A DNA stretch of 64,000 nucleotides, taken from Deltaproteobacteria bacterium (GTDB lineage Bacteria; Myxococcota; Kuafuiibacteriia; Kuafuiibacteriales; Kuafuiibacteriaceae). Shown piece by piece: positions 1 to 8,876 of this stretch. The position numbers were made by a program, and so were the translations under genes. The DNA is taken from contig JADJPE010000005.1 in assembly GCA_016713425.1 (NCBI GenBank), positions 4,872,501 through 4,936,500 on the forward strand. The letters run 5' to 3'. The notes below the pieces were generated by a model. The model did not search any database. It was not told where the DNA came from and was given only the letters and a program-made list of their open reading frames with translations. Position 1 is the stretch's first letter. Each line of letters begins with the position of its first letter.

Positions 1-3
1 CAC

Positions 4-921
4 ATGCCCGCGTCCGACCCGAACGACGCATCGAACACCCGCGCGCCTATCTCGGTTCCGGTGGAAAGCGCCAGCAGCGGTGGCTCGAGCCACGAGAGCG
101 CGTCCGTCGAGCTGTTCTACAGCGATGGCTTGGTGAACGCGCGTACGTCGACGGCGGCGTGGGTGAAGTCTCCGCTGAGCGATGGCGCCTTAGAAACCCG
201 AGTCGATGCCGCGGCGTTCGTTTCCTCGCCCCCGATCCCGCCGCCTTCTCCGCGCTTCGCTTGGCTCCCATGGCTCGCGGTCGTTGCTTCCTTGGTGGCG
301 ACGGCCTCGGTCGTTTGGGCGGTGCTTCGACCGCCGGAGGCGCCCGTCGCACTCGTGGTTGAAAAGGGCTCCGTGACGTCCCATGGCGGGGTGGCCGACG
401 CGCAGGGCACCTCGCCGGGCGCGACGCCGAACACGCGCCCGGGCTCGGCACCGAACACGCCGCCGAGCGTGGCGCCCAACTCGCCGCTGCGTGCGTCGCC
501 CGACGCGGCGAACTCAGACGTCGTCGGCGCGCCGAACTCCACCCGGAGCGAGGCGCCGGGGGCGGCTGGGGCTACGCCACTGACCAAGTCCTCGTCCAAG
601 CGACGTGCGAATGGTGATCGCGACTCCGCCCGGACCTTGACGCGAGCTTTCGCGAAGCGACGCGCTTCGGTCGAGCGGTGTTTCAACGACCACCGGCCCG
701 AGCCAACAGGTGATGCGCCCGTTGATGATTCGGCGGAAGTCTGGATCCGCTTCGAGGTCGGGCTTGACGGGGGCGTCGTATCCGCTGAATTGCTACCTGA
801 TGCACTGGCGAAGACTCGACTCGGGGCCTGCATCTTGGGCGTGGCGAAGGCTACGCGGTTTGGACCCCAGAAGAAGGACGTCTCCTTCCGAATTCCGATC
901 CGCGTCCGACGCGATCGCTAG
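4..921 (+). CDS. Membrane protein with AgmX/TonB-like C-terminal domain, possibly 5'-truncated
   Basis: A 305-residue reading frame that is still open at the window edge, so the true start may lie upstream and this may be the C-terminal part of a larger protein. One membrane helix lies at about residues 86-108, followed by a Pro/Ala/Ser/Asn-rich linker (about 120-200) and a folded C-terminal domain (about 208-305). That domain has two cysteines (C226, C276) and the pattern VERCF, then VRF-like strands, then ACILGVAK, resembling the AgmX/PglI C-terminal domain, a relative of the TonB C-terminus common in myxobacteria. The likely topology is a cytoplasmic N-terminus, a helix and an envelope domain that binds a partner. 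It precedes the kinase gene on the same strand by about 100 nt. Function is inferred only from the domain. Confidence 0.6.
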   Translation: MPASDPNDASNTRAPISVPVESASSGGSSHESASVELFYSDGLVNARTSTAAWVKSPLSDGALETRVDAAAFVSSPPIPPPSPRFAWLPWLAVVASLVATASVVWAVLRPPEAPVALVVEKGSVTSHGGVADAQGTSPGATPNTRPGSAPNTPPSVAPNSPLRASPDAANSDVVGAPNSTRSEAPGAAGATPLTKSSSKRRANGDRDSARTLTRAFAKRRASVERCFNDHRPEPTGDAPVDDSAEVWIRFEVGLDGGVVSAELLPDALAKTRLGACILGVAKATRFGPQKKDVSFRIPIRVRRDR

Positions 922-1024
922 CGATGGCTCGTCGAACGTCGGGCGGATGGTTTGCATCGGGTGGCTGAATACCAAGCCGTTGACCCACCGAGCACTTGAG
1001 CCCTGGGCTATCGAGCGGTGAACG

Positions 1025-3913
1025 ATGACGAGAGATGTGCTTACGGGAATGCCTTCGCCGGGCGCGGTCGTGGGGCGCTTTCGATTGGGGAAGGTCGTTG
1101 GCCGAGGGAGCATGGCCTGGGTCTACGAGGCGACCGAACTCGAAACCGGCCGCGCGGTGGCGATCAAGATCATGGCCTCGAAGCTCATGCAGAGCTCGAT
1201 CTTTCGCGCTCGGTTTGCCGATGAGGTTCGCATTACGAGCCGCCTTCGCCATCCCAACATCGTCGAGGTCTTCGACTTCATCGAGCAAAAGGAACCGCCG
1301 TTTCTTGCCTGTGTGATGGAGCGGATCCCCGGCGAGTCCTTGCTCCGAGCCGTGCGGGATGCGCCGCTGGAACTGAATGAGGCGCTCGAGGTCCTATCGC
1401 AGCTCATCGACGCCCTTCGTGTCGTTCACACGCGCGGAATCGTTCACCGCGATCTGAAACCGTCGAACATTCTTCTGACCGGCGAGCGCCCGGGCGTGTT
1501 CGCGACGTCGCCCGCGATCAAGATCGTCGACTTTGGCATCGCCAAGTCCCTGGAAAGCGATGCCGTGACAACTCAGCCCGGCGCAGTGCTCGGAACGCCT
1601 CGCTACCTGGCGCCCGAGCAGGTTGCCGGCGACCCCGTTTCTCCGGCGACGGATGTCTACGCACTGGGAGAAGTGCTCTTCGAGATGCTGACTGGGGCGC
1701 GTCTCTTCGAGGGCGATCGGAATGAGGTTATCCGCGCGAAGCTTCTCGGCTACTTCCCGATCGAGCGCTTGCGTATGCTCGGTGATCGTCCCTTCAGTGG
1801 CAAGGTGGCCAGCATCGTGCAAGCCTGCGGACGCGAGCCTCAGCAGCGTCCAACCCTCGATGCGCTGCTGGGACGGGTCGACGAGCTTCGTCACGGAAAC
1901 TTCGAGCCGCTCGCGAACGATACGTCGAGCGTATACGCGCCGTCGCCGCTTCTCGTTGTGCCGGTCGAACGACTCACCGAGCAAGATGAGGCCTCGATGG
2001 TCGGCACTGCGGTTGCGCGGCACGGCGAGCAGGAAGGTCGACCATGGCGACTTGGGCGCTACACCGTCTTCGAACGACTGGAAGGGCGTGGGGTGGTCGA
2101 GTCGTTCGTGGCTCGTCATGACCGCGACATCGAATTCTGCCGTCTGAAGCGGCTGATGCACATCGCGTCGAACGATCCGGTCGCCGTGGGGCGGTTCCAA
2201 CGCGAGGCTCAGCTTGCTCTGCATCTCGTGCATCCCAACATTGGTCGCGTGCTCCGCTCGAGCATCGAGGAGGGCGTGTTCTGCATTGCCCAGGAGTGGA
2301 TTCTGGGCGTTCCTTTGGCACGGCTGCTTGCGCTCTTGGCCGCGCGCAACCGGTCGATGCCTCTTCAGATCTTTGCGCCGATCATGTTCGCCGTGCTCGA
2401 CGGGCTGGCTCACGCGCATCGTGCGCGCGATGCGGAGGGCGCGTCTCTTTCCATTGTTCATCGGAACCTCACGCCAAGCTCGATCGTGATCAGCTTCTCG
2501 GGTTGCACCAAGATTCGGGATTTTGGTGAGGCGCGCGCCGCGATCGGCGAGTACAGAACCAGCGCCGGCGGGGAGGCGATCGGCTCGATGGATTGTTCCT
2601 CTCCAGAACTGCTGAGCGGTGGCGCGATCGATGCGCGCAGCGACGTGTATTCGGTCGCCGCGATCGCCTACGAGATGCTCGCGGGCCAGCCGGTCGTGGC
2701 CGAGGGTGAGGTCATGGATATGTTGCACCGGATCTTGGAAGAAGATCCGCCCGATCTCGCCCGGCTCCGACCAGACATCCCGCCGGCCGTGGGTCAGGCG
2801 ATCCGTCGCGGCCTGGCGAAATCGCCCGACGCGCGATACGCGACCGCGGAGCGCTTCCGCGAGGCGCTTGGCGAGGCCGTCGGTCGCTTCGACGAAGTGA
2901 CCGAAGACCTGGTGGGCGATTTCGTGCGCGAGGTGGCGGACGTCGAGGAACACGAGACCGTGGTTCGGCTGCGGCGCCTTCGGCGATGGTCGCTTCTCAG
3001 GGATGACGGCGAGACGTCGTCGTCGACGGCGCCTCCGCGCGCGCTGTCGACGGGTTCGCTGCCGACAGGTTCGCTGCCGACAGGTTTGTTGCCTGGGGTC
3101 GGTGCGAAGCCCTTGGACATCGCTTGGCCGGGCTCAGGAAGTCGGCGCCGCGATTCGCGTCTGGATCCGACGCCGCATCTGGGTCCGAATCCGAATCCGA
3201 GTCCGAAGCCGAAGGCGGGTCTGGATCTCAAGGCGGATCAGGATCTAGATCGGCGTGCTTCGAGGTCGTGGCCGGCGAGGAAGATGGCGTATTTCGTGTC
3301 GACGGTGGTTGCGCTGGCGGTGGGCGCGGCCTCGTTGGCGACCTGGGTCGTCGTGCGATCCGCGCGGGAACGCGCCGCGAGCTCGAAGACGACGGCCCCG
3401 ACCCCGATGCCCAAAGCGACGTCGAACCATGGGACCAAAGATGCGACGAACGACGAACCGGAAGGCCAAAGGGCTCCGCTGGAGTCTAGCTCGGCATCGA
3501 ACGTGAATTCGGTCCCAGAATCGACGGCGGCGCCGAGCCCAAGATTGGCGCGACCGCGCGCGCAGGTTGTCGCGCGGGGGGCCCATTCCAACGATAGAGA
3601 TAAAGATAAAGACAAAGATAAAGATGATGATCACGACAGAGACAAAGAGAAGTCCCCTGAACCTCCGTTTTCGACCCTCCGCGGACGCATCGACGCACTG
3701 AAACGAAACCCGCAGGACATTGCGGCCTTCGAGCGGGTGGTGGCCGACCTGCGCGATGCGAGTCGCGACGCCACGCCCGACGTGGTTCGGCGCGTCGCGA
3801 GCGATGTCGCTGCGGCGGAACGCACGCTTGAGGTCTCGCTCCTCGAGACCGCGCTCCTACGTCTTACCGCCGATTGGCATCGACGACATGCGGATGCCCA
3901 AGCCCGGCCGTGA
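1025..3913 (+). CDS. Membrane-anchored Ser/Thr protein kinase with a second, degenerate kinase domain
   Basis: 962 residues with two tandem Hanks-type kinase domains. Domain 1 (about 18-285) is complete: glycine loop VGRGSMAWVYE, VAIK lysine (K48), HRDLKPSN loop (catalytic D143) and DFG (169-171). Domain 2 (about 346-617) keeps the fold and a DFG (499-501), but its glycine loop is lost and the catalytic loop reads HRNLTPSS, so the catalytic Asp, the Lys and the metal-binding Asn are all replaced. It is probably a pseudokinase. After a Pro/Ser/Thr linker there is one membrane helix (about 755-777), an Asp/Lys-repeat stretch (857-876) and a short helical C-terminal domain outside the membrane. 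ATG 1025 was chosen because the kinase domain starts 17 residues later. The substrate is unknown. Confidence 0.9.
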   Translation: MTRDVLTGMPSPGAVVGRFRLGKVVGRGSMAWVYEATELETGRAVAIKIMASKLMQSSIFRARFADEVRITSRLRHPNIVEVFDFIEQKEPPFLACVMERIPGESLLRAVRDAPLELNEALEVLSQLIDALRVVHTRGIVHRDLKPSNILLTGERPGVFATSPAIKIVDFGIAKSLESDAVTTQPGAVLGTPRYLAPEQVAGDPVSPATDVYALGEVLFEMLTGARLFEGDRNEVIRAKLLGYFPIERLRMLGDRPFSGKVASIVQACGREPQQRPTLDALLGRVDELRHGNFEPLANDTSSVYAPSPLLVVPVERLTEQDEASMVGTAVARHGEQEGRPWRLGRYTVFERLEGRGVVESFVARHDRDIEFCRLKRLMHIASNDPVAVGRFQREAQLALHLVHPNIGRVLRSSIEEGVFCIAQEWILGVPLARLLALLAARNRSMPLQIFAPIMFAVLDGLAHAHRARDAEGASLSIVHRNLTPSSIVISFSGCTKIRDFGEARAAIGEYRTSAGGEAIGSMDCSSPELLSGGAIDARSDVYSVAAIAYEMLAGQPVVAEGEVMDMLHRILEEDPPDLARLRPDIPPAVGQAIRRGLAKSPDARYATAERFREALGEAVGRFDEVTEDLVGDFVREVADVEEHETVVRLRRLRRWSLLRDDGETSSSTAPPRALSTGSLPTGSLPTGLLPGVGAKPLDIAWPGSGSRRRDSRLDPTPHLGPNPNPSPKPKAGLDLKADQDLDRRASRSWPARKMAYFVSTVVALAVGAASLATWVVVRSARERAASSKTTAPTPMPKATSNHGTKDATNDEPEGQRAPLESSSASNVNSVPESTAAPSPRLARPRAQVVARGAHSNDRDKDKDKDKDDDHDRDKEKSPEPPFSTLRGRIDALKRNPQDIAAFERVVADLRDASRDATPDVVRRVASDVAAAERTLEVSLLETALLRLTADWHRRHADAQARP

Positions 3914-3976
3914 CGTCTTGCTCTGGATGCGGCGAAGAACAGAACGAATTTCAAATGTTTGCGCTCGTGCCCTTGA

Positions 3977-4540
3977 GTGCGTTGCGGCATGGTTCTCGCG
4001 GCAGGACGAGCGATGTTTGTGCGAATTCCTTCGGCTTCGGCGGCCCGTGCTGTTGCGACGGCGCTCGTGGGCGTCCTGGCGTTCGGCGTTGTGAGCCTGC
4101 GCTGGGTCGCTCTTGACGCCCATCGCGACGGCGCTGTCGCTGATGCCGATGCCGATGATGAGCATGCTGATGTCGAGGATCAGGATCGCAGTTTCTTCCG
4201 AGTCGGAAGCGGAGAGACGCGTTTCTTGTGGTGCCCGCGGGGTGCACGGCGGGTTGCGCGGGGGGTCGAATGTGGCCGCGCAGGCGATTCAGACGCTGCG
4301 CCGGATGCAGAAGACTTGAGTGCCGCCGAGGCCTTCCTCTTGGGGACACCGCTCGACATCAACGCTGCGCTGGCCGACGACCTTCGCGTTGTCCCCGGCG
4401 TCGGTGCCCGGTTGGCTGAGCGTATCGTGCGCGATCGCCTCGAACACGGTCCGTTCCGGAAGATCGAGGATATTCAGCGGGTCCGGGGCGTCGGGCCCAA
4501 GCTTGCCCGGCGCATCGCCGCCTATGCTCGCGCACCTTGA
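3977..4540 (+). CDS. ComEA-like helix-hairpin-helix protein
   Basis: 187 residues. The N-terminus has a hydrophobic segment (AVATALVGVLAFGVVSLRW) acting as a signal anchor. The C-terminal 65 residues hold a tandem helix-hairpin-helix unit: LDINAALADDLRVVPGVGARLA, then a second hairpin VRGVGPKLARRIAAY. This is the ComEA/T2SK-type DNA-binding fold used for uptake of extracellular DNA, though in many non-competent bacteria its role is unknown. The middle is acidic and Ala/Asp-rich. ATG 4013 is an alternative start that puts the hydrophobic segment nearer the N-terminus. No other competence genes are nearby, so DNA uptake is not implied by context. Confidence 0.75.
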   Translation: MRCGMVLAAGRAMFVRIPSASAARAVATALVGVLAFGVVSLRWVALDAHRDGAVADADADDEHADVEDQDRSFFRVGSGETRFLWCPRGARRVARGVECGRAGDSDAAPDAEDLSAAEAFLLGTPLDINAALADDLRVVPGVGARLAERIVRDRLEHGPFRKIEDIQRVRGVGPKLARRIAAYARAP

Positions 4541-4633
4541 TCGCGCGCGCGATGCGTGATCGCGTTTCGGGCGACCGAGAAGACGAGCCGCGTCTTCGAG
4601 TCGCGGCCATGCCGTGGATTGAGGGTCGTGTTG

Positions 4634-4861
4634 TCACGCCGGCTTGCGGGGCGATGGATTCGCAGTGTCGGCAATGGCCTTGTAGATGACTCGGAACGCT
4701 TCGCAGATCTTCGCTGGGTTCTTCTCGGTTGTGACCGTCACCATCGCTGACGTGATCTGCGCTGCGGCGCTCAGCATGGCCTTGGTCATCTCGAGTTGCG
4801 TCGGTGAGATGGAGGGCTCCTTCTCCCGCGGCTTCATGCCCGTATCAGGTCCGGGTTTCAA
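4634..4861 (-). CDS. Small hypothetical protein
   Basis: 75 residues read from a TTG codon with a GGGGAG stretch just upstream; an ATG eight codons in (4837) is the alternative start. The protein is mostly one or two amphipathic helices (for example EMTKAMLSAAAQITSAM and PAKICEAFRVIYKAIAD) with a Pro/Arg/Lys tail, and has no membrane segment. It lies 75 nt downstream of, and on the same strand as, the tRNA-Ala gene. No family is recognised. It is called real because its composition looks protein-like, unlike the overlapping opposite-strand frames. Confidence 0.5.
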   Translation of the reverse strand: MKPGPDTGMKPREKEPSISPTQLEMTKAMLSAAAQITSAMVTVTTEKNPAKICEAFRVIYKAIADTANPSPRKPA

Positions 4862-4935
4862 CGATCCGCTCCCCGCTGTGGTTCGATGTAGGCGTTAGAC
4901 CCAAACACCGTCTCGCCTCATCAGGACATCTGAAA

Positions 4936-5008
<73 letters not shown>

Positions 5009-5110
5009 GGTCAAATCCGACGTGGTCAAGCTCGTAGACCGAATGACGGGCGAATCGCAAGGAAAATTCGGAAGTTTTGACGTGAGGTTCAAACCTCTGA
5101 TACTTCAATC

Positions 5111-7504
5111 GTGGCGATGACAACGGGGGATCCGGGTTCTTCCATTCCTTCGAGGCCGAGCGGGGCGGCTTGGACGGGGCGAGACCAGGATCCGGCGGGT
5201 GGGCAGGGCATGTCGAAGCACGCTTCTATCACCGAGCTGGAGCTCGAGTTTGCGCAGCGACCACAGTCGAAGGTCTATGCGGAGCTTTGCGAGGCCTATC
5301 TGGCGGAGGGCCGCCTCGTCGAGGCCATGGTCGTCTGCCGAAAGGGCTTGAAAGCACATCCGGAGGCCATTGAGGCACGCCTTCTGCGGGCCCGGGTCTT
5401 CGCGGCGCAGAAGAAGCATGACCGGGCTCTGGCGGAGATCGACGAACTCGAATCATCCCACGGGGATGACGCGCGCATTTACATGGAGCGAGGGCGGATC
5501 CTTCTCGACCTCGGTCGGGACGAGCCGGCCGTCGAGGCGCTCAAGCGGGCCGTGGATCTGGACCCTATCCTGCCGGATCCCAAGCATCTGCTTGCGGCCC
5601 GAGGCATCGTCTATCCCGAGCCCCCGCCGCCTCCAGCGCCTTCGCCCTCGTTTCAGGTTCCATCCGCACCAGATATGCCTTCATCTTCGTCGGCGCGGCC
5701 GATGTCGATGGCCGGGGGCGCGGCGGAGCGCGCACCGACGATGCCGCCCCGAATGCCGCTTCCGGGACAACCTGACGAATACGCCCAGTTTGCCTCCCAA
5801 AGTGGCGGCCCTTTCCACGGGGACGCCGCGATGCGTGCGAGTGGATCGCCGTCCGTTCGGCCGATTCGGTTGGAAGGCGAGGATGAGCTCGAGGTGCTTG
5901 CGGGCAAGATGGCGGAGGAGCGCCCGTCCCGTGGGCGACCCGCGACGACGTTCCTTTTGCTCGGGGCGCTGTTGGTCCTCGCGGTCGGGGTGCTCGGCTA
6001 TCGGATTTCGTCGAAGCGAACCACCGAAGCGATCGGCCGACTTAGCCAAGAGGCCGAGACTCTATTCAATCGCGACACGTACGGCAGCTACATGTTGGCC
6101 GCCCAGAAGTACGAGGACATTCTCAAGCTTCACGATGCGGATCATGCGCTGACCCTGGGGAAGCTTGCCTACGTCTACGCGATTTTGGTGGGCGAGCACG
6201 GCGAGGCGACGATGCGCGATCGTCTCGACAAGGTCATGGCTCGGGCGCTCGAGAAAGCGCCCGATGTGTCCTTCACCGTCGCAGCGCATGGGCTCGCGAT
6301 CTTGTACGAGGGGAAGGATCGTCAGGCGGCGGCGAAGCAAGCCCTCGACGTCGTGGCGCCGGTGGTGACCCGGGTTGCGGAGATGGGCGGAGGCAAGACG
6401 CACGCCGACTTGACCTTGGCCATCCTCAAGATGGAGCTCGGTGACTACGAGGAAGCGTCGCGATTGCTTGGCCACGTCAAGCAAGTCCTCCCTGGATCCG
6501 TGCGGGCAAAAGTGTGGCATGCGCGGGCCGCGTTTCGCGCGAGCCGATTCGAAACCGCCGAGGCTGCTTTCAGCGCGGCCCTTCGCGCCGAGCCTGACCA
6601 TCCGGGGGCCCGCGCGGGTCGAGCCTTGGTGCGGCTCGAGCGGGGCGTCCTGGCTTCAGCCGTCGAAGACCTCGTGGCGTTCGATGCGGCGTACGACCGT
6701 AATCAGAAGGACGTCTCTCGTCGAGACGCGGCCCTGGCCGAATATGCGCGGAGCGAGATCGCGCGCTCGGCGGGTGATGAGGCGAAGGCCCGTGGCGCAT
6801 ACGATCAAGCGGTCCGCTTCGACCCCGGCAATGCCGACTTTCCGTACGGTCTAGGGCGCTGGTTGCTGCGAAACCAGCGCGCCGAAGAGGCGCTCGTGCC
6901 TCTCAACAAGGCCGTGACCATGGAGCCAACGCGATGGTCGTTCTTGGTCGAACTCGCCGAGGCGGAGATGGAGGTCTCGAAGTTCGACAGCGCCGAGCAG
7001 CATATCGAGACGGCCCTTCAGAAAGCGCCCGACTATCTGCCCGCGGCCCTCGCGAAGGCGCGCTTGTTGCGCCGAACATCCAAGCCGACGGCCGAGGCGT
7101 ACATCAAGGGGCTCCTCGATCAATGGCCGAGCGCCAAGGTCGAGGTCAGCCTCGAGCTTGGGCTCCATTACGCGAGCAACGGACGCTACGCCGAGGCGCG
7201 CAAGGCCCTCGAGGATGCGATCGGCGAGATGTCGGGACGCCCAAAGATCAAGCAGGCCGAAGTGCTGATTGCGTACGGCAAACTGACTGAGCGCATGGGT
7301 GAGCGCAGCGTGGCCGAACAAAGCTATCGGAATGCGGCTGAATTCGGAGAGCTCGAGGGTTGGTATCGACTGGCCTTCCTGCTCGCGCGCGGAAGTCGAG
7401 AGGAGCGGGAGGAGGCCAAGAACGCTCTGACGAAGTATCTCTCGGCCGGAAAGTCGTTGCGTTACTCCAGCAGCGCCGAGGAACTCCTCGAACGGCTTCG
7501 CTGA
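5111..7504 (+). CDS. Membrane-anchored TPR protein
   Basis: 797 residues. An N-terminal block of TPR-like helices (about 40-160, with repeats such as YAELCEAYLAEGRLVEA and RIYMERGRILLDLGRDEPA) is followed by a Pro/Ser-rich linker (about 168-275), one membrane helix (about 279-298, FLLLGALLVLAVGVLGYRI) and a long C-terminal TPR superhelix (about 305-797). TPR blocks on both sides of a membrane suggest a scaffold linking cytoplasmic and periplasmic partners. The first 33 residues are low complexity, and ATG 5210 (MSKHASITELELEF) is a credible alternative start. It runs toward trxA. No specific pathway is assigned. Confidence 0.8.
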   Translation: MAMTTGDPGSSIPSRPSGAAWTGRDQDPAGGQGMSKHASITELELEFAQRPQSKVYAELCEAYLAEGRLVEAMVVCRKGLKAHPEAIEARLLRARVFAAQKKHDRALAEIDELESSHGDDARIYMERGRILLDLGRDEPAVEALKRAVDLDPILPDPKHLLAARGIVYPEPPPPPAPSPSFQVPSAPDMPSSSSARPMSMAGGAAERAPTMPPRMPLPGQPDEYAQFASQSGGPFHGDAAMRASGSPSVRPIRLEGEDELEVLAGKMAEERPSRGRPATTFLLLGALLVLAVGVLGYRISSKRTTEAIGRLSQEAETLFNRDTYGSYMLAAQKYEDILKLHDADHALTLGKLAYVYAILVGEHGEATMRDRLDKVMARALEKAPDVSFTVAAHGLAILYEGKDRQAAAKQALDVVAPVVTRVAEMGGGKTHADLTLAILKMELGDYEEASRLLGHVKQVLPGSVRAKVWHARAAFRASRFETAEAAFSAALRAEPDHPGARAGRALVRLERGVLASAVEDLVAFDAAYDRNQKDVSRRDAALAEYARSEIARSAGDEAKARGAYDQAVRFDPGNADFPYGLGRWLLRNQRAEEALVPLNKAVTMEPTRWSFLVELAEAEMEVSKFDSAEQHIETALQKAPDYLPAALAKARLLRRTSKPTAEAYIKGLLDQWPSAKVEVSLELGLHYASNGRYAEARKALEDAIGEMSGRPKIKQAEVLIAYGKLTERMGERSVAEQSYRNAAEFGELEGWYRLAFLLARGSREEREEAKNALTKYLSAGKSLRYSSSAEELLERLR

Positions 7505-7545
7505 AGAACATCTCTGTCCGCGTTGCCTCGTCTCGTCTCGTCCGC

Positions 7546-7878
7546 CTAGGCGCCGAGAGCCTTCTTCAGCAGGGCCTCGAGCTGGGGCTTGGGCGCTGCG
7601 CCGACGATCTGGCCAACGGCTTGCCCGCCTTTGAAGACGAGCAGGGTCGGGATGCTCATGATGTTGAATCGCTGGGCGACGCCTTGATGTTCATCGATGT
7701 TGATCTTTCCGACCTTCGCGCGACCGGTGTACTGGGTGGCCAATTCTTCGACCGCCGGGGCGATGATGCGGCAGGGCGCGCACCAGGGCGCCCAGAAATC
7801 CACCAGGACCGGCACCTCGGCCTTGAGCACTTCAGCGTCGAAATTGTTGTCCCCAAACTCCAGTACATTCCCTGCCAT
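7546..7878 (-). CDS. trxA: Thioredoxin
   Basis: 110 residues, the normal length for a single-domain thioredoxin. The core is DFWAPWCAPCRIIAPAVEELA, followed by VGKINIDEH, the cis-proline segment SIPTLLVFKGG and a C-terminal helix ending EALLKKAL. The active site is WCAPC rather than the usual WCGPC; Ala at the Gly position occurs in some family members and should still give a working dithiol. It is a cytoplasmic protein disulfide reductase. AGGA stands at normal spacing before ATG 7878. It is transcribed away from the hem operon, so 7879-8039 is a divergent promoter region. Confidence 0.95.
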   Translation of the reverse strand: MAGNVLEFGDNNFDAEVLKAEVPVLVDFWAPWCAPCRIIAPAVEELATQYTGRAKVGKINIDEHQGVAQRFNIMSIPTLLVFKGGQAVGQIVGAAPKPQLEALLKKALGA

Positions 7879-8022
7879 GGCTGATTTCCTGTCCAGCGAG
7901 TGCGTCGATTTGCGCGTCGGTCTGACGTGCGTGGCCTCGCCAGTCGTCGAGAATACTTAGCAGAAGTGGCCCCATGCAGACTAGACATTTTGCTCTGCAC
8001 CGATGAAGGCTAGAGAGGCATG

Positions 8023-8030
8023 AAGGAGGA
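8023..8030 (+). promoter_or_regulatory. Shine-Dalgarno supporting a TTG start
   Basis: AAGGAGGA, an almost perfect anti-16S match, lies 9 nt before TTG 8040. No ATG or GTG lies at suitable spacing, so this site fixes the hemX start on a TTG codon. Confidence 0.7.
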
Positions 8031-8039
8031 CAACCTGAC

Positions 8040-8876
8040 TTGGCCCTGCTTCTCCTGAAGGTTTGCTCGGTCTTCTACCTCCTCACCATGGTCGTGGGGG
8101 TTCTCCAAATCGTTTGGCCGCGGGTCACGGGCGATCGAATGGTTCTCGTTGGTTTCGTGACCGCGGCGGTCGCCCACGTGGGGGCGCTCGTCCTGCGCGC
8201 GATCGAAGTTGCGGGCTTCCCTATGGCCAATCTGCACGACGCGCTTTCGCTGTTCGGCTTTTTGGCTGCGCTCATCACGGTGATTGTGAGTTGGCGCCTC
8301 AAGGTGCCTCAGGCCGCGGCGATCGGTTCGATCCTCGTGGCGGCGCTTGTCCTGGGGTCGGTCGTGATCGAGCCAGCCCATACGATTCCTCCTGCGCTGC
8401 GTTCCCATTGGCTCCCGGTGCACATCGCCTTCGCCTTTCTCGGCGACGCAGCTTTCCTCGGAGCCGGCATCGTTTCGGTGATCTACCTCGTCCAGGACGG
8501 ACGCCTTCGACACAAGCGCAGGCTCCCCAAGCCGGGCACCGGCGTTCATAAGCTCCCGCCGCTCGAGATGCTCGACCGGGCGAGCGTTCGATTGGTGAAT
8601 GTCGGATTTCCGTTGATGACCCTGGGCCTGGTGACCGGCGGGATCTATGGGCACCTGTTGGGTGGGACGTTCTGGCTGTTCGATCCGAGGAACCTCGTCA
8701 GCGGTGTCGTTTGGCTGCTGTACGCTGTCCTACTTCACTTTCGCATCTCGATCGGCTGGCGTGGCCGCAGGCTGGCGTGGTTGACGCTGGTTGGGGTCGT
8801 CGTGACGCTCTTGGCGTTCGTTTTGTTCGGCGTCGCCGGCGTTGGCCATCATGCGGGCGGAGATTACGTGTCATGA
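8040..8876 (+). CDS. hemX: HemX/CcsA-like cytochrome c assembly family membrane protein
   Basis: 278 residues, TTG start with a strong upstream AAGGAGGA. About eight membrane helices and the CcsA-like late region GGTFWLFDPRNLVSGVVW with downstream LLHFRISIGWRGRRLAW identify the HemX/CcsA family of haem-handling integral membrane proteins. HemX proteins encoded next to hemA are thought to affect glutamyl-tRNA reductase level or haem traffic; that role is known from other bacteria and inferred here. It overlaps hemA by 4 nt (ATGA), indicating translational coupling. Confidence 0.85.
   Translation: MALLLLKVCSVFYLLTMVVGVLQIVWPRVTGDRMVLVGFVTAAVAHVGALVLRAIEVAGFPMANLHDALSLFGFLAALITVIVSWRLKVPQAAAIGSILVAALVLGSVVIEPAHTIPPALRSHWLPVHIAFAFLGDAAFLGAGIVSVIYLVQDGRLRHKRRLPKPGTGVHKLPPLEMLDRASVRLVNVGFPLMTLGLVTGGIYGHLLGGTFWLFDPRNLVSGVVWLLYAVLLHFRISIGWRGRRLAWLTLVGVVVTLLAFVLFGVAGVGHHAGGDYVS

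Noticed and set aside
1394..2953. A 519-codon open frame on the minus strand across the kinase gene
   Set aside because: It is antisense to clear kinase motifs and arises from high GC third positions. No domain is seen.
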